Shown here: piece after piece, positions 41,786 to 50,567 of the stretch
Position numbering within the stretch: the stretch's first letter is position 1
Layout of the letters: the number at the start of each line of letters is the position of its first letter
Assembly: GCA_003152275.1 (NCBI GenBank)
Contig: PLZU01000011.1
Span: forward strand, 1-59,020
Source: Actinomycetota bacterium
GTDB taxonomy: Bacteria > Actinomycetota > Thermoleophilia > Gaiellales > Gaiellaceae
Direction of reading: 5' to 3'
Length of the DNA: 59,020 nucleotides
Notes under the pieces: generated by a model
Seen by the model: only the letters and a program-made list of their open reading frames with translations
The model's database searches: none
Told to the model about the DNA's origin: nothing
Made by a program: the position numbers and the translations under genes

Positions 41786-44088
41786 CGGAGGGCCTTTAGC
41801 GCCTTATCGAGCCGCTGGCGCGTTGTCAGCACGCCCTCGAACAGGTCGCCGTACTTGCGGATCCGTTCGAGTACCACGTCCAAAGTGAACGCCGCAGGGT
41901 CGAGCTGGTCGTTCACTTCCTCCCAGCGCAACGGCGTCGACACCGGCGCGCCAGGACGCGGGCGAACCGAATAGACGGAGGCAATCGTCTTGCCTTCGCC
42001 GTTCTGGTTCGAGTCGATCAGCACGCCGCGCCGGCGCGCTTTCGACCACTCCGTCGTCGCGAGCCCGCGGTGCATGCGGGCAATCGCGCCCGCGATGATC
42101 TCCGAGAACTCGCGCGTATCGTCGAACGTATAGCGCCGCTCCACCGGGACGAGAACGTGCATGCCGTCGGCGCTCGACGTCTTCGGAAACGAGGCGAGCC
42201 CGAGCGCATCGAGCGCCTGCTTGACGATCAGCGCGACCTGCACCGTTTCCTTGAAGCCGACGTCGGGCGACGGGTCGAGATCGAAGAGCACGAAGTCGGG
42301 TCGATCGGGCTTGTCGACTCGCGAGTACCACGTGTTCATGTCGATGCAGCCCATGTTCACCATCCACAGAAGCGCGTCTTCGTCGTTGACGAGCGGCGTG
42401 TCGATCCACTTCTTGCGCGCCGGCGACTCCCTCGTCGATACGTGCGCACGGAAAGTTGGAATCCAGTCGGGCATGTGTGACGGCGCGTCTTTCTGGAAGA
42501 ACGCCTTCCCGTACGCGCCGTCCGGATAGCGGCGCATCGTGAAAGGCCGGTCGCGCAAATGCGGAACGAGGACGGGCGCGACGGTGCGGTAGTAGTCGAT
42601 CAGGTCGCCCTTGGTGATCCCCTCGTCCGGAAAGAAGACCTTCTCGAGATTCGAGAGCTTGACGCGCCCCTCGTTCGCCTCCTCGCGCCGCACTTCGCGG
42701 GCCGGCTTGTCATCGCGCAACCCCTGAAACGACGGCGCGCGCAGATGACCGTCGTGCGTCCACTCGGCGAACTCGACCTCGCACACGAGCCTCGGCCTCA
42801 CCCAGACGACGTCGCCCTTTCGGACTTTCGCCATCTTCGGGAGCTCCTTGAACGCCGGCGTGTCGGTCCGCAGCGGTTCGAGCTTCGCGAGCAACTCATC
42901 GATGTCGCGTTCCGTGAACCCGGTGCCGCAGTTGCCGACCCACCCGAGTTCGTTCCCGCGATAGGTGCCGAGCACAAGCGAACCGAAGCGCCCGGATCGT
43001 CGACCCTGGCCCTTCGTCCAGCCACAGATGACGAACTCCTGGCGGCCGTGCGTCTTCACCTTGAGCCAGTCGCGCGTGCGCTTACCCTCCAGGTAGCGCG
43101 ACCCCGGCCGCTTCGCCATCACGCCCTCGAGGCCCTGCTCGATCGCGGCCTCGTACAGCGCTTCCCCATCGTCGAAGAAGCCTGACATCTGCACCGTCTT
43201 CTGCCGCTTGTCGAGCAGCGCTTCGAGGCGCTCTCGCCGCTCCACGAGCGGATGGTCGACAACCGGGACGCCGTCGATCTCGAGCACGTCGAACACCTCG
43301 TAGACGAGCGGCGTGCCAGGCTTGCCTTGCTGCATCGCGGAGAAGCTCGGCCTGCCATTTTGGTCGAGCGCACACACCTCGCCGTCGACGACGCACTCCG
43401 ACGAGCGTGCCGCCTTTGCGAACGCCTTGGCGAGCTCGGCAAACCGCGCGGTCAGGTCGTTGCCGTTGCGCGAAACGAGCCGCGCTTCGCCGCCGCGAAC
43501 ATAACCGAGTGCGCGATACCCGTCCCACTTCACCTCGTACACCCAGTCGCCGCCGGTGGGTAGCTGTTGAGCGAGGGTGGCGAGCATGGGCTTGTAGTCG
43601 TTTCGCAGCACGCGCGCAGTCTCGTCGCGCTTGCGAAGCAGCAGCCAGTTCCTCTCGTTGCCGTCGAGATGTGCGGGGACGAGCGTCCACGTTCCCTCGA
43701 GCCGCTTGCCGTGCAGACGCACCGTCAGCCCGCCGTCGGGCTTCTCCTCAACGAGCTCGTACGTGCCGCTGTCCCAGATCTCAACCGTGCCGGCGCCGTA
43801 GTTCCCCTTTGGAATCTCGCCGGCAAAGGTGGCGTAATCGAGCGGGTGATCCTCGACGTGCACCGCGAGCGAGCGCTGCCCCGGCTCGAGTGGCACACCT
43901 TTGGGCAGAGCCCAGGACGCCAGTGCACCGTTACGCTCGAGTCGGAAGTCGTAGTGGAGGCGCCGCGCATCGTGGCGCTGGACGACGAAGATCGGATCCT
44001 TCCTCGGCGTGCGCTTCGACGTGAAGGGCTCGGGCGTCCGCTTCGGGTCGCGCTTGCGGTCGTACTCGCCGAGCTTCGAAGGGCTCAC
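41782..44088 (-). CDS. ligD: ATP-dependent DNA ligase D (phosphoesterase-ligase-polymerase)
   Basis: 768 residues in the order PE, LIG, POL. The 3'-phosphoesterase is at about 1-165 ('FVVQRHDARRLHYDFRLERN'). The ligase is at about 170-470 with nucleotidyl-Lys in 'EVKWDGYRALGY'. The AEP polymerase/primase lies from about 480 ('VFFPDEGITKGDLIDYYRTV', catalytic 'FDLDPSPDVGF'). It seals double-strand breaks with Ku in non-homologous end joining. Mycobacterial LigD has the polymerase first; this order is that of Pseudomonas. No Ku gene is in the window. The 3' end overlaps ndh by 4 bases. Confidence 0.95.
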   Translation of the reverse strand: MSPSKLGEYDRKRDPKRTPEPFTSKRTPRKDPIFVVQRHDARRLHYDFRLERNGALASWALPKGVPLEPGQRSLAVHVEDHPLDYATFAGEIPKGNYGAGTVEIWDSGTYELVEEKPDGGLTVRLHGKRLEGTWTLVPAHLDGNERNWLLLRKRDETARVLRNDYKPMLATLAQQLPTGGDWVYEVKWDGYRALGYVRGGEARLVSRNGNDLTARFAELAKAFAKAARSSECVVDGEVCALDQNGRPSFSAMQQGKPGTPLVYEVFDVLEIDGVPVVDHPLVERRERLEALLDKRQKTVQMSGFFDDGEALYEAAIEQGLEGVMAKRPGSRYLEGKRTRDWLKVKTHGRQEFVICGWTKGQGRRSGRFGSLVLGTYRGNELGWVGNCGTGFTERDIDELLAKLEPLRTDTPAFKELPKMAKVRKGDVVWVRPRLVCEVEFAEWTHDGHLRAPSFQGLRDDKPAREVRREEANEGRVKLSNLEKVFFPDEGITKGDLIDYYRTVAPVLVPHLRDRPFTMRRYPDGAYGKAFFQKDAPSHMPDWIPTFRAHVSTRESPARKKWIDTPLVNDEDALLWMVNMGCIDMNTWYSRVDKPDRPDFVLFDLDPSPDVGFKETVQVALIVKQALDALGLASFPKTSSADGMHVLVPVERRYTFDDTREFSEIIAGAIARMHRGLATTEWSKARRRGVLIDSNQNGEGKTIASVYSVRPRPGAPVSTPLRWEEVNDQLDPAAFTLDVVLERIRKYGDLFEGVLTTRQRLDKALKALR

Positions 44089-44165
44089 ACCAGGTTTGTA
44101 CCGTTTGCGAGCTTCGAGTCGTAGTTGCCCTAGTTGTAAGCAGGATTAGCCGCGGGGGATAAGCC

Positions 44166-44206
44166 TGTGGACGGTGTGGACAAGACCTCGGCTAGGGTTG
44201 TCCACG
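44166..44206. promoter_or_regulatory. Cluster of three DnaA-box-like 9-mers
   Basis: TGTGGACGG (44166-44174) and TGTGGACAA (44175-44183) are abutting direct repeats. TTGTCCACG (44198-44206) is inverted to the second and forms an 8-base inverted repeat GTGGACAA/TTGTCCAC with it. TTGTCCACA is the actinobacterial DnaA box. The cluster fills the 141-base gap between ligD and the end of accA. Confidence 0.55.
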
Positions 44207-44229
44207 ATCTGCGCGAAGCTACCGAAAGT

Positions 44230-45165
44230 TCACGCGAAAACGCCGAGCGAGCGGAAACGCGCCCGCCGGCGGCGGCGGAGCTCGTCACCGGGAACGTCCG
44301 CGAGCTCATCGAGCACTTCCCGGATCGCGTCGCCGAGGAGCCTCGCCGCCTCGTCGGGATCCTTATGGGCGCCGCCGGGCGGCTCCGGGACGATCCCGTC
44401 GATCACGCCGAGCTCCAGACAGTGGGCCGCGTCGGGCTTGAACGCGGCAGCAGCCTTCTTCGCTTCGCCGGCGTCGCGCCAGAGGATCATGGCGCACCCC
44501 TCCGGTGAGATCACCGAATAGATCGCGTGCTCCTGCATCAGCACCCGATCGGCGAGCGCGATCGCGATCGCTCCGCCGGATCCGCCCTCGCCGATCACGC
44601 AGGCAACGGTCGGAACGGTGAGGCGCGCCATCACGGCCTGCGACGCGGCGATCGTGCCGCCCTGCCCGTGCTGCTCGGCCGCCACCCCCGGGTAGGCACC
44701 GGGCGTATCGACAAGCGAGATCACCGGGAAGCCGAGCCGGTTTGCAAGCTCCATCACGCGCATCGCTTTCAGGTAACCCTCCGGATTGGACATGCCGAAG
44801 CGCCGCTCGGCACGCTCCTGAATGTCGCGGCCCTTCTGCTGGCCGACGAGCGCGACCGTGCGACCGTCGAGCTTGCCGAGGCCCGCAACCATCGCCTTGT
44901 CGTCCGCGCGGCCCCGGTCGCCGTGTAGCTCGAACCAGTCGTCGAGCAGCCGCTCGACGTAGTCAAGCGTGTACGGCCGCTTCTCGTTACGCGCGAGCTC
45001 GACCGACCGCCAGATCTCCTCATCCGTGGGCTCTTCGCCCATCCGGTCGAGTTGACGCTGAAGCCGCTCGAGCTCGCCGGAAAGCTTCGCACCGCCGAGC
45101 AAAGGCATATTGCGGAGCCTACTCAGGCGCTCGCGCAGGCGCAGCTCGTGCTCAGACGGGGGCAT
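44230..45165 (-). CDS. accA: Acetyl-CoA carboxylase carboxyltransferase, alpha subunit
   Basis: 311 residues. AccA landmarks are 'YVERLLDDWFELHGDRGRAD', 'VALVGQQKGRD', 'MSNPEGYLKAMRVMELANR', 'SLVDTPGAYPGVAAEQHGQG' and 'VIGEGGSGGAIAIALADRV'. With AccD it moves CO2 from biotin to acetyl-CoA, making malonyl-CoA. The ATG at 45165 overlaps accD by 14 bases. The biotin carboxylase and carrier subunits are elsewhere. Confidence 0.95.
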   Translation of the reverse strand: MPPSEHELRLRERLSRLRNMPLLGGAKLSGELERLQRQLDRMGEEPTDEEIWRSVELARNEKRPYTLDYVERLLDDWFELHGDRGRADDKAMVAGLGKLDGRTVALVGQQKGRDIQERAERRFGMSNPEGYLKAMRVMELANRLGFPVISLVDTPGAYPGVAAEQHGQGGTIAASQAVMARLTVPTVACVIGEGGSGGAIAIALADRVLMQEHAIYSVISPEGCAMILWRDAGEAKKAAAAFKPDAAHCLELGVIDGIVPEPPGGAHKDPDEAARLLGDAIREVLDELADVPGDELRRRRRARFRSLGVFA

Positions 45166-45988
45166 CAAACAGCCTCAGCAGCTTCGACAGCGTCGGGCGC
45201 AGCTCCGGACGGGGGACGATCGCGTCGAGATTGCCGAAGCGGAGGTTCTGCTCGGCGAGGCCGAAGTCATCCGGCAGCTTCTCGCGCGTGAGTTGCTGGA
45301 CGACCCGCGGGCCGGCGAACGACATCAGCGCCCCCGGCTCGGCAAGCAGAACGTCGCCGAGCGTCGCGAAGCTCGCGAGGACGCCGCCCGTCGTCGGGTG
45401 CGCCATCACGCTGATCATCGCCCGGCCCGAATCGTGGAGATCCTCGATCGCGGCGACGGTCTTCGGCAGCTGCATGAGCGCGAGGATCCCCTCCTGCATG
45501 CGCGCACCGCCGGAGCCCGTGACGGAGATCAACGGGACGCCGCGCTCGGCGGCGGAGTCGCACGCGCGCGAGAACTTTTCGCCGACGACGCTGCCCATCG
45601 AGCCGCCCATGAACGAGAAATCCATGATCGCCAGCTCACACTGGCGGCCGTCGAGAGACGCCTGGCCGATCACCATCGCGTCCGTAAGGCCGGTCTTCAT
45701 CTCCGCCTCGGCGAGTCGCTCGGTGTACGGGCGGAGGTCGAAGAAGCCGAGCGGGTCCTCCGAATGGAGATCCGCGGCTTCCTCGAGGAACGAGCCCTCA
45801 TCGGCAAGCGACGCGATCCGAGCGCGAGCACGCATCGGAAAGTGATGCCCGCAGTGCGAACAGACCCAGAGCGCTTGCTCGAGCTCGTCATCGCGGTAGT
45901 GCGAATTGCAGCTCGGGCAGGTGTTCGGGTGTTTCGGGGGCGGAACGGGCTTGTCGTCGGTCTCGACGGAAACGTCGATCTTGGCCAC
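45152..45988 (-). CDS. accD: Acetyl-CoA carboxylase carboxyltransferase, beta subunit
   Basis: 278 residues. The N-terminal zinc finger 'CPSCNSHYRDDELEQALWVC' with 'SHCG' (C-x2-C-x15-C-x2-C) is followed by the crotonase-fold core: 'DFSFMGGSMGSVVGEKFSRA', 'SVTGSGGARMQEGILALMQL' and 'HPTTGGVLASFATLGDV'. It partners AccA. GTG start 45988 with TAAGCT 6 bases upstream (leaderless type). Together with birA and the fab operon 8 kb away it forms the local malonyl-CoA branch. Confidence 0.95.
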   Translation of the reverse strand: MAKIDVSVETDDKPVPPPKHPNTCPSCNSHYRDDELEQALWVCSHCGHHFPMRARARIASLADEGSFLEEAADLHSEDPLGFFDLRPYTERLAEAEMKTGLTDAMVIGQASLDGRQCELAIMDFSFMGGSMGSVVGEKFSRACDSAAERGVPLISVTGSGGARMQEGILALMQLPKTVAAIEDLHDSGRAMISVMAHPTTGGVLASFATLGDVLLAEPGALMSFAGPRVVQQLTREKLPDDFGLAEQNLRFGNLDAIVPRPELRPTLSKLLRLFDAPV

Positions 45989-46030
45989 AGCGCTAGCTTA
46001 GACCGGGCCCGTCCCCGAGGGGTTGCGCGG

Positions 46031-46804
46031 TCAGAGGCCGAGAGCTGTAGTTAGACGCTCGAGCTTCTCGACGTTGCCGCGATTGGGAGCAAGCCCGGTG
46101 AGGCCTGCGCCCACCACCGTGCCGCCCTCGCGGATCCTGCCGAGCTGCAGCTCGACGTCGGCCACGCTCGGGCCGCCCGGCTCCGGCATGAACACCTCAA
46201 GCTCGTTCGGCTCGAAGACGTCGCAGTCGATTGCGACGTAGACACAGTCGACCCGCCCGAGCACCGCCTGCAGATCGTCGTGGATTCCCACCGCTGCGAT
46301 GTAGTCGACCTCGGGTGGATCGAGGTTCCGCGCGCCAACGAGCGCAACGTCGCGCGGATCGACGGCGCCGCCGTCGATGATCATGCGCAGCGGCATCCCC
46401 CACTCGTTGCCCGACGGCGACGTCTCCGGAGTGTTGAGGTCGCCGTGCGCGTCGAACCAGATGATCCCGAGCCGTGCGTGGCGCGCCGCCAGCCCCTCGA
46501 CAGCGCCGATGTGCGAGCAGCAGCAGCCGCCGAGAATCAGCGGGCGCACGGGAAGCTCGGCCGCGATGGAGAGGGTCTGTGCGTGAAGTGAGTCTTCTTC
46601 GACGACAGCCGCTTCCGGATAGTTGAGTGGCAGCGCAGCAGACTCGACCATCAGCTTTCCTCGCGTGCCGCTTCCCCAGGCGCGCGGAACACGAACGAGC
46701 CCGGCGGCGAAGGTTCTACCGCACGAGTGGCACTCGTATTCCGGGCCGATCGCAACGGCCGTGAGCGTCTTGCACGTCGGGCACTTTGCGCGCAGGAAAC
46801 TCAC
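46031..46804 (-). CDS. Arginase-fold protein with N-terminal zinc ribbon
   Basis: 257 residues. Residues 8-31 hold two CxxC pairs ('CPTCKTLTAVA', 'ECHSCGRTF'), a zinc ribbon not found in classic arginases. The ureohydrolase part keeps 'WFDAHGDLNTPE' (DxHxD) and 'VAIDCDVFEPNE' (DxD). The usual GGDHS metal motif reads 'LGGCCCSHIGA', so the His ligand position is Cys. A C-N hydrolase on a guanidino- or formimido-type substrate is possible, but the altered site makes the activity uncertain. GTGA overlap with the GNAT gene upstream. Confidence 0.8.
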   Translation of the reverse strand: MSFLRAKCPTCKTLTAVAIGPEYECHSCGRTFAAGLVRVPRAWGSGTRGKLMVESAALPLNYPEAAVVEEDSLHAQTLSIAAELPVRPLILGGCCCSHIGAVEGLAARHARLGIIWFDAHGDLNTPETSPSGNEWGMPLRMIIDGGAVDPRDVALVGARNLDPPEVDYIAAVGIHDDLQAVLGRVDCVYVAIDCDVFEPNELEVFMPEPGGPSVADVELQLGRIREGGTVVGAGLTGLAPNRGNVEKLERLTTALGL

Positions 46805-47694
46805 GCGAGCGCCTTCTCGAAGACGACTCCTGCACTCTCCATCTCCATACCGACGCTTTCGTACAGTTTGGTCGCGCCCGTCGGGCTCTCAGCGTCGACT
46901 CCGAGCGTCACACGCGAGACGCCCCGCGAGTAGAACTCCGCGAACGTTCGCAAGAGCAGCGCGCGCCCGAGCCCTTTGCCGCGCCATGGTCGCGCAACGC
47001 CGAGCGCCGCGACGTAACCGCCTCCGTTTCGTTCGGGCTCGTTACGGATCACCGCAGCGATCTCACTCCCGTCACGAATGAGGAACCAGAGCGTCGGATC
47101 GAAGTCGTGCGCACGCTGCTTCTCCTCCCACCACCGATCGAATGCAATGCTGTGATGTTCCCAATGATCCTGGAACGCTGCGTCCAACGTCTCGTAGAAC
47201 GGTCGCGCGTCCTCTGTCCGCAAGGCCTCGAGCGTGAACCCTGCAGGCAGCGGCGGCACCGCCGGCGCCGCCTCGAGCTCAATCGCCATGTCGTAGAAGC
47301 GCCGGACGAGCGCGAAGCCCCGCCGCACAAAGAGATCCCCTGCGGCGGCGTCCCGCTCGAGACCGAACGTCTGCACGCGCGCCGCGCCTCGCTCTCGCGC
47401 CCGTGCCTCTCCGCTGTCGACAATCCGGCAACCGAGGCCACGGCCCTTCGCACCCTGCGCGACGATCCCGACGAAGAGCCCGAGGTCGTCGTGGAGCTCG
47501 AACCACGACACCGCGACGAGCTTGCCGTCCTCCTCGTAGAGCCACGAGTCGTTCTCAACGTCGGTACGTGTGAGCCAGCCACGCACGTCAGACGGGCCGA
47601 GACGCGACGGCCGTCCATGAAGCGCCGTCTCGTCCGTTGCCGCGAGCGCCGCGACGGCCTCCATGTCGGCGTCGGTGATCGACCTGACGTTCAT
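46801..47694 (-). CDS. Double-domain GNAT acetyltransferase
   Basis: 297 residues with two GNAT modules, as in mycothiol synthase (MshD)-like proteins. The N-terminal module (1-135) has a weakened acetyl-CoA loop ('QGAKGRGLGCRIVD'). The C-terminal one has an intact 'VARPWRGKGLGRALLLRTFA' and 'GVDAESPTGATKLYESVGM'. Overlaps on both sides (ATGA with HAD, GTGA with arginase-like) put it in a three-gene operon. Substrate unknown. Confidence 0.88.
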   Translation of the reverse strand: MNVRSITDADMEAVAALAATDETALHGRPSRLGPSDVRGWLTRTDVENDSWLYEEDGKLVAVSWFELHDDLGLFVGIVAQGAKGRGLGCRIVDSGEARARERGAARVQTFGLERDAAAGDLFVRRGFALVRRFYDMAIELEAAPAVPPLPAGFTLEALRTEDARPFYETLDAAFQDHWEHHSIAFDRWWEEKQRAHDFDPTLWFLIRDGSEIAAVIRNEPERNGGGYVAALGVARPWRGKGLGRALLLRTFAEFYSRGVSRVTLGVDAESPTGATKLYESVGMEMESAGVVFEKALA

Positions 47695-48347
47695 CCGAGC
47701 GAGTCCAGCGCCACGCCAAGTCCGGTCAACGAGTGCAGCTCAACATCGGGCTCCGGCTCCGCATCCTCGCCGAGCCTATTGATCCACACCGTTGGCAGCC
47801 CGAGCTCGACAGCGGGCGCGATGTCGTGGTAGAGACTCGCAGCGACGTGGATATGCGCAGTGCGCGGCGCGCCCGTCCTGCCTTCAAAGGACTGCCAGTG
47901 CTTCGGCGCCGGCTTGTAGGAGCCGATCTCCGACGCGACGATCGCGAACTCGAACGGCACACCGATGCGCTCCATCGACGCGTCGATGTAGTCGCGGTCG
48001 GTGTTGGAGAGAATCGCCAGCTTCCAGCCGCGCGAGCGCGCGTCCTCGAGCGCGGCCGGTACCTCCGGAAACGGCTCCCAGTTCGGAAGCGAGCGCGCGA
48101 GCGCGTCGTGCTCGCCGGCGTCGAGCGGCAGGTCTTCGCGCTCCGCAAGCCGTACCAAAGCAACCGTCAGCACGTCGCGGTAGCTCGCGTTCGGACGTTC
48201 GCGCTCGTACGCGCGTTCGAGCTCGTGATAGCCGGGCAGCAGCCGCGCGACGTGCTCGGCGCCGAAGAGGCTCTCCAGCTCGCGCCCGATCCCGCCGTTC
48301 CAGTCGATCAGCGTGCCGTAGCAGTCGAACGTCGCCCACCGGTCCAT
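47691..48347 (-). CDS. Haloacid dehalogenase type II-like HAD hydrolase
   Basis: 218 residues. Motif I is 'WATFDCYGTLIDWNGGIG' (nucleophile Asp and the type II 'CYGTL'), motif II 'LAILSNTDRDYIDASMERIG', motif III Lys in 'EIGSYKPAPKHW' and motif IV 'HVAASLYHDIAPA'. Members either dehalogenate 2-haloacids or are phosphatases. First gene of the HAD-GNAT-arginase-like operon, divergent from a cupin with only 11 bases between starts. Confidence 0.88.
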   Translation of the reverse strand: MDRWATFDCYGTLIDWNGGIGRELESLFGAEHVARLLPGYHELERAYERERPNASYRDVLTVALVRLAEREDLPLDAGEHDALARSLPNWEPFPEVPAALEDARSRGWKLAILSNTDRDYIDASMERIGVPFEFAIVASEIGSYKPAPKHWQSFEGRTGAPRTAHIHVAASLYHDIAPAVELGLPTVWINRLGEDAEPEPDVELHSLTGLGVALDSLG

Positions 48348-48358
48348 AGACTCCCATC

Positions 48359-48730
48359 ATGGCCGAAAGCGCAACGCACTACCGCTGGGACGACCTCCCG
48401 CGCGAGCAGCTGAACCCGCTGATCGGCCGCCGGCTGATCACCGGCGACCAGATGATGATCGCGCACGTCTACCTGGCGAAGGGCGCAATCGTGCCGAAGC
48501 ACTCCCACGAGAACGAGCAGCTGACCTACATCCTCGAGGGCCGGGCGCGCTTCTGGTTCGGCGAGGACGAGTCCCAGGTCGTGGAGATCGCGGCGGGCGA
48601 AGTGCTGCACATCCCCGGGCATTTGCCGCACAAGGCGGAAGCGCTCGAGGACACGCTCGACGTCGACGTCTTCCACCCGCCGCGCGCGGACTGGCTCGAC
48701 GGCAGCGACGCGTATCTGCGCGACAGCTAA
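48359..48730 (+). CDS. Cupin-domain protein
   Basis: 123 residues. Motif 1 is 'VPKHSHENEQLTYILEGRA' (His-x-His and Glu) and motif 2 is 'GEVLHIPGHLPHKAEA', with the final His. It fits the small cupins once called pectin-degradation (KdgF-like) proteins; the ligand is unknown. TAGACT (48347-48352), 6 bases before the ATG, is a leaderless-type promoter that overlaps the divergent HAD start region. The end overlaps the YgjP gene by 4 bases. Confidence 0.85.
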   Translation: MAESATHYRWDDLPREQLNPLIGRRLITGDQMMIAHVYLAKGAIVPKHSHENEQLTYILEGRARFWFGEDESQVVEIAAGEVLHIPGHLPHKAEALEDTLDVDVFHPPRADWLDGSDAYLRDS

Positions 48731-49278
48731 AGCGCCGGCCTGAAGGCCATGAGCTCGGGCCCGTGCTGGTCCAGCCAGTCGCGCTGCGCCCGCCAATCCG
48801 GACGGCGCGCCTCGACAAGCTTCCAAAACTTGCCGGAGTGGTTCGCTTCCCGCATGTGGCAAAGCTCGTGCACGACGACGTAGTCGAGCACTTCGAACGG
48901 AGCGAGCACGAGGCGCCAGTTGAACGAGAGCGTGCCGGTCGTCGAGCACGAGCCCCAGCGCGAGCGCTGGTCGCGGATCTGGATGCGCTTGGGCTTGACG
49001 CGCAGCGTGGACGCCTCGTCGTCGATCACCATTGCGACGAGCTCCCGTACCGCGCGGCGCGCTTCCGCCTCCGACACGTGCCGCGGATCGAGCCGTAGGC
49101 GAGGGCGTTGCTTCGCGCGTTCGAGTGCGATCCACTCCCGGTGCGAGTCGATGATCGCGGCGACGTCGTCCGCGCGCATCCACGAGGGAACGGTCATCAG
49201 GGTCGGCTCGCCCCACGGCACGGACAGCGTCCATTTCCGAGCACGCCGCGACCGGCGCAACTCGATGAGTTCGTCCAT
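48727..49278 (-). CDS. YgjP-like (DUF45) metallopeptidase-type protein
   Basis: 183 residues. The metallopeptidase signature is 'VVVHELCHMREANHSGKFW' (HExxH variant HELCH plus a third His), preceded by the family motif 'RSRWGSCSTTGTLSFNWRLV'. It belongs to the M48/SprT-like YgjP group, whose substrates are poorly known. Zinc ligands are intact, so it may be active. A lone gene between the cupin and fabF. Confidence 0.88.
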   Translation of the reverse strand: MDELIELRRSRRARKWTLSVPWGEPTLMTVPSWMRADDVAAIIDSHREWIALERAKQRPRLRLDPRHVSEAEARRAVRELVAMVIDDEASTLRVKPKRIQIRDQRSRWGSCSTTGTLSFNWRLVLAPFEVLDYVVVHELCHMREANHSGKFWKLVEARRPDWRAQRDWLDQHGPELMAFRPAL

Positions 49279-49310
49279 CTAGAAAACGCTAGTGACTGCG
49301 TCGGAGGGCG

Positions 49311-50567
49311 CTACTCAGCGAACTTGGTGAAAACGACACATGCGTTGTGACCGCCGAACCCGAAGGAGTTCGACACGGCGACGTTCACGTCGGCGTCGCG
49401 CGGTGCGTTCGGGACGTAATCGAGGTCGCATTCCGGATCCTCAACCTCGTAGTTGATCGTCGGTGGCAGCTTGCCGTCGCGCACTGCAAGCGTCGTAAAC
49501 ATCGCCTCGATCGCCCCTGCGGCACCGAGACAGTGCCCGGTTGCGCCCTTCGTGCCGGAAACGGGCGTCGAGCGCGCGTTCTCCTCGCCGAGCGCGAGTT
49601 TCAGCATCTTCGTCTCCGATGCGTCGCCGACCGGTGTCGACGTCGCGTGTGCGTTGATGTAGTCGATCTCGTCCTTGCCGACGCCGGCGTCACGAAGCGC
49701 CATGTCAAACGCGCGCACCGGTCCGGTGGGGTCCGGCTCCGTAATGTGCTTCGCGTCCGACGACAGCCCGTAGCCCGCCACCTCGGCGTAGATCTTCGCG
49801 CCGCGCGCCTGCGCATGCTCGAGCTCCTCGAGCACGATGACCGCGCCGGCCTCGCCCATCACGAAGCCGTCGCGTCCCGCATCGAACGGGCGCGAGGCCT
49901 TCGTCGGGTCGTCGTTTCGTTGCGAGAGCGCTCGCATCGCGGCGAACCCGGCGATCCCGACCTGATTGACGGCCGCCTCGGTCCCGCCGCAAAGCATCAC
50001 GTTCGCGCGACCGAGCCGAATCGCGTCGAGACCGTCCCCGATCGCCATATTCGACGCCGCGCATGCAGTGCACTGCGCGGTCAGCGGCCCGCGCGTGCCG
50101 AGCATGATCGAAACCCAGCCCGCGCCGAGATTCGGGATGATCGACGGGATCGCGAACGGGTTGACGCGATCGGGCCCCTTGGTGATGAGCGTTTCGTAGC
50201 AATCCTGGAACGACTTGATGCCACCGATGCCCGTCGCGATCGACGCGCCGATGTCGTCGGCCTCCGCGCGGATGTCGAGCTTCGCATCCTCCTGCGCCTG
50301 GTAGGCAGCCGCGAGGATGAGGTGGACGAAGCGGTCCATGCGCCGGGCCTCTTTGCGGTCGATCCAGTTCGTCGGATCGAAGTCCTTGACCTCGCAGGCG
50401 AAATGGATCTTGTAGTCCGTGTGATCGAACTGCGTGATCTCCGCCGCGCCCGACTCGCACGCAAGCAGGCGCTGCCAGGTCGTCTCGACGTCGTTACCGA
50501 GTGGAGAGACGGCGCCCAGCCCCGTGATGACGACCCGCCGCCGTCCGTTATGGGACACGTTGTTCAT
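49311..50567 (-). CDS. fabF: 3-oxoacyl-[ACP] synthase II
   Basis: 418 residues. It begins 'RRVVITGLGAVSPLGNDVET'. The nucleophile Cys is in 'AQCTACAASNMAIGDGLDAI', and the His pair is in 'NAHATSTPVGD' and 'GTKGATGHCLGAAGAIEA'. It condenses malonyl-ACP with acyl-ACP for chain elongation. The ATG directly follows the fabG TAG, so no acpP gene sits between them. Last gene of the sigma-fabZ-fabH-fabD-fabG-fabF operon. Confidence 0.96.
   Translation of the reverse strand: MNNVSHNGRRRVVITGLGAVSPLGNDVETTWQRLLACESGAAEITQFDHTDYKIHFACEVKDFDPTNWIDRKEARRMDRFVHLILAAAYQAQEDAKLDIRAEADDIGASIATGIGGIKSFQDCYETLITKGPDRVNPFAIPSIIPNLGAGWVSIMLGTRGPLTAQCTACAASNMAIGDGLDAIRLGRANVMLCGGTEAAVNQVGIAGFAAMRALSQRNDDPTKASRPFDAGRDGFVMGEAGAVIVLEELEHAQARGAKIYAEVAGYGLSSDAKHITEPDPTGPVRAFDMALRDAGVGKDEIDYINAHATSTPVGDASETKMLKLALGEENARSTPVSGTKGATGHCLGAAGAIEAMFTTLAVRDGKLPPTINYEVEDPECDLDYVPNAPRDADVNVAVSNSFGFGGHNACVVFTKFAE

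Noticed and set aside
44089..44229. A replication origin at the DnaA-box cluster
   Set aside because: There are only three boxes in 141 bases, no AT-rich unwinding region, and no dnaA, dnaN or parAB genes nearby.
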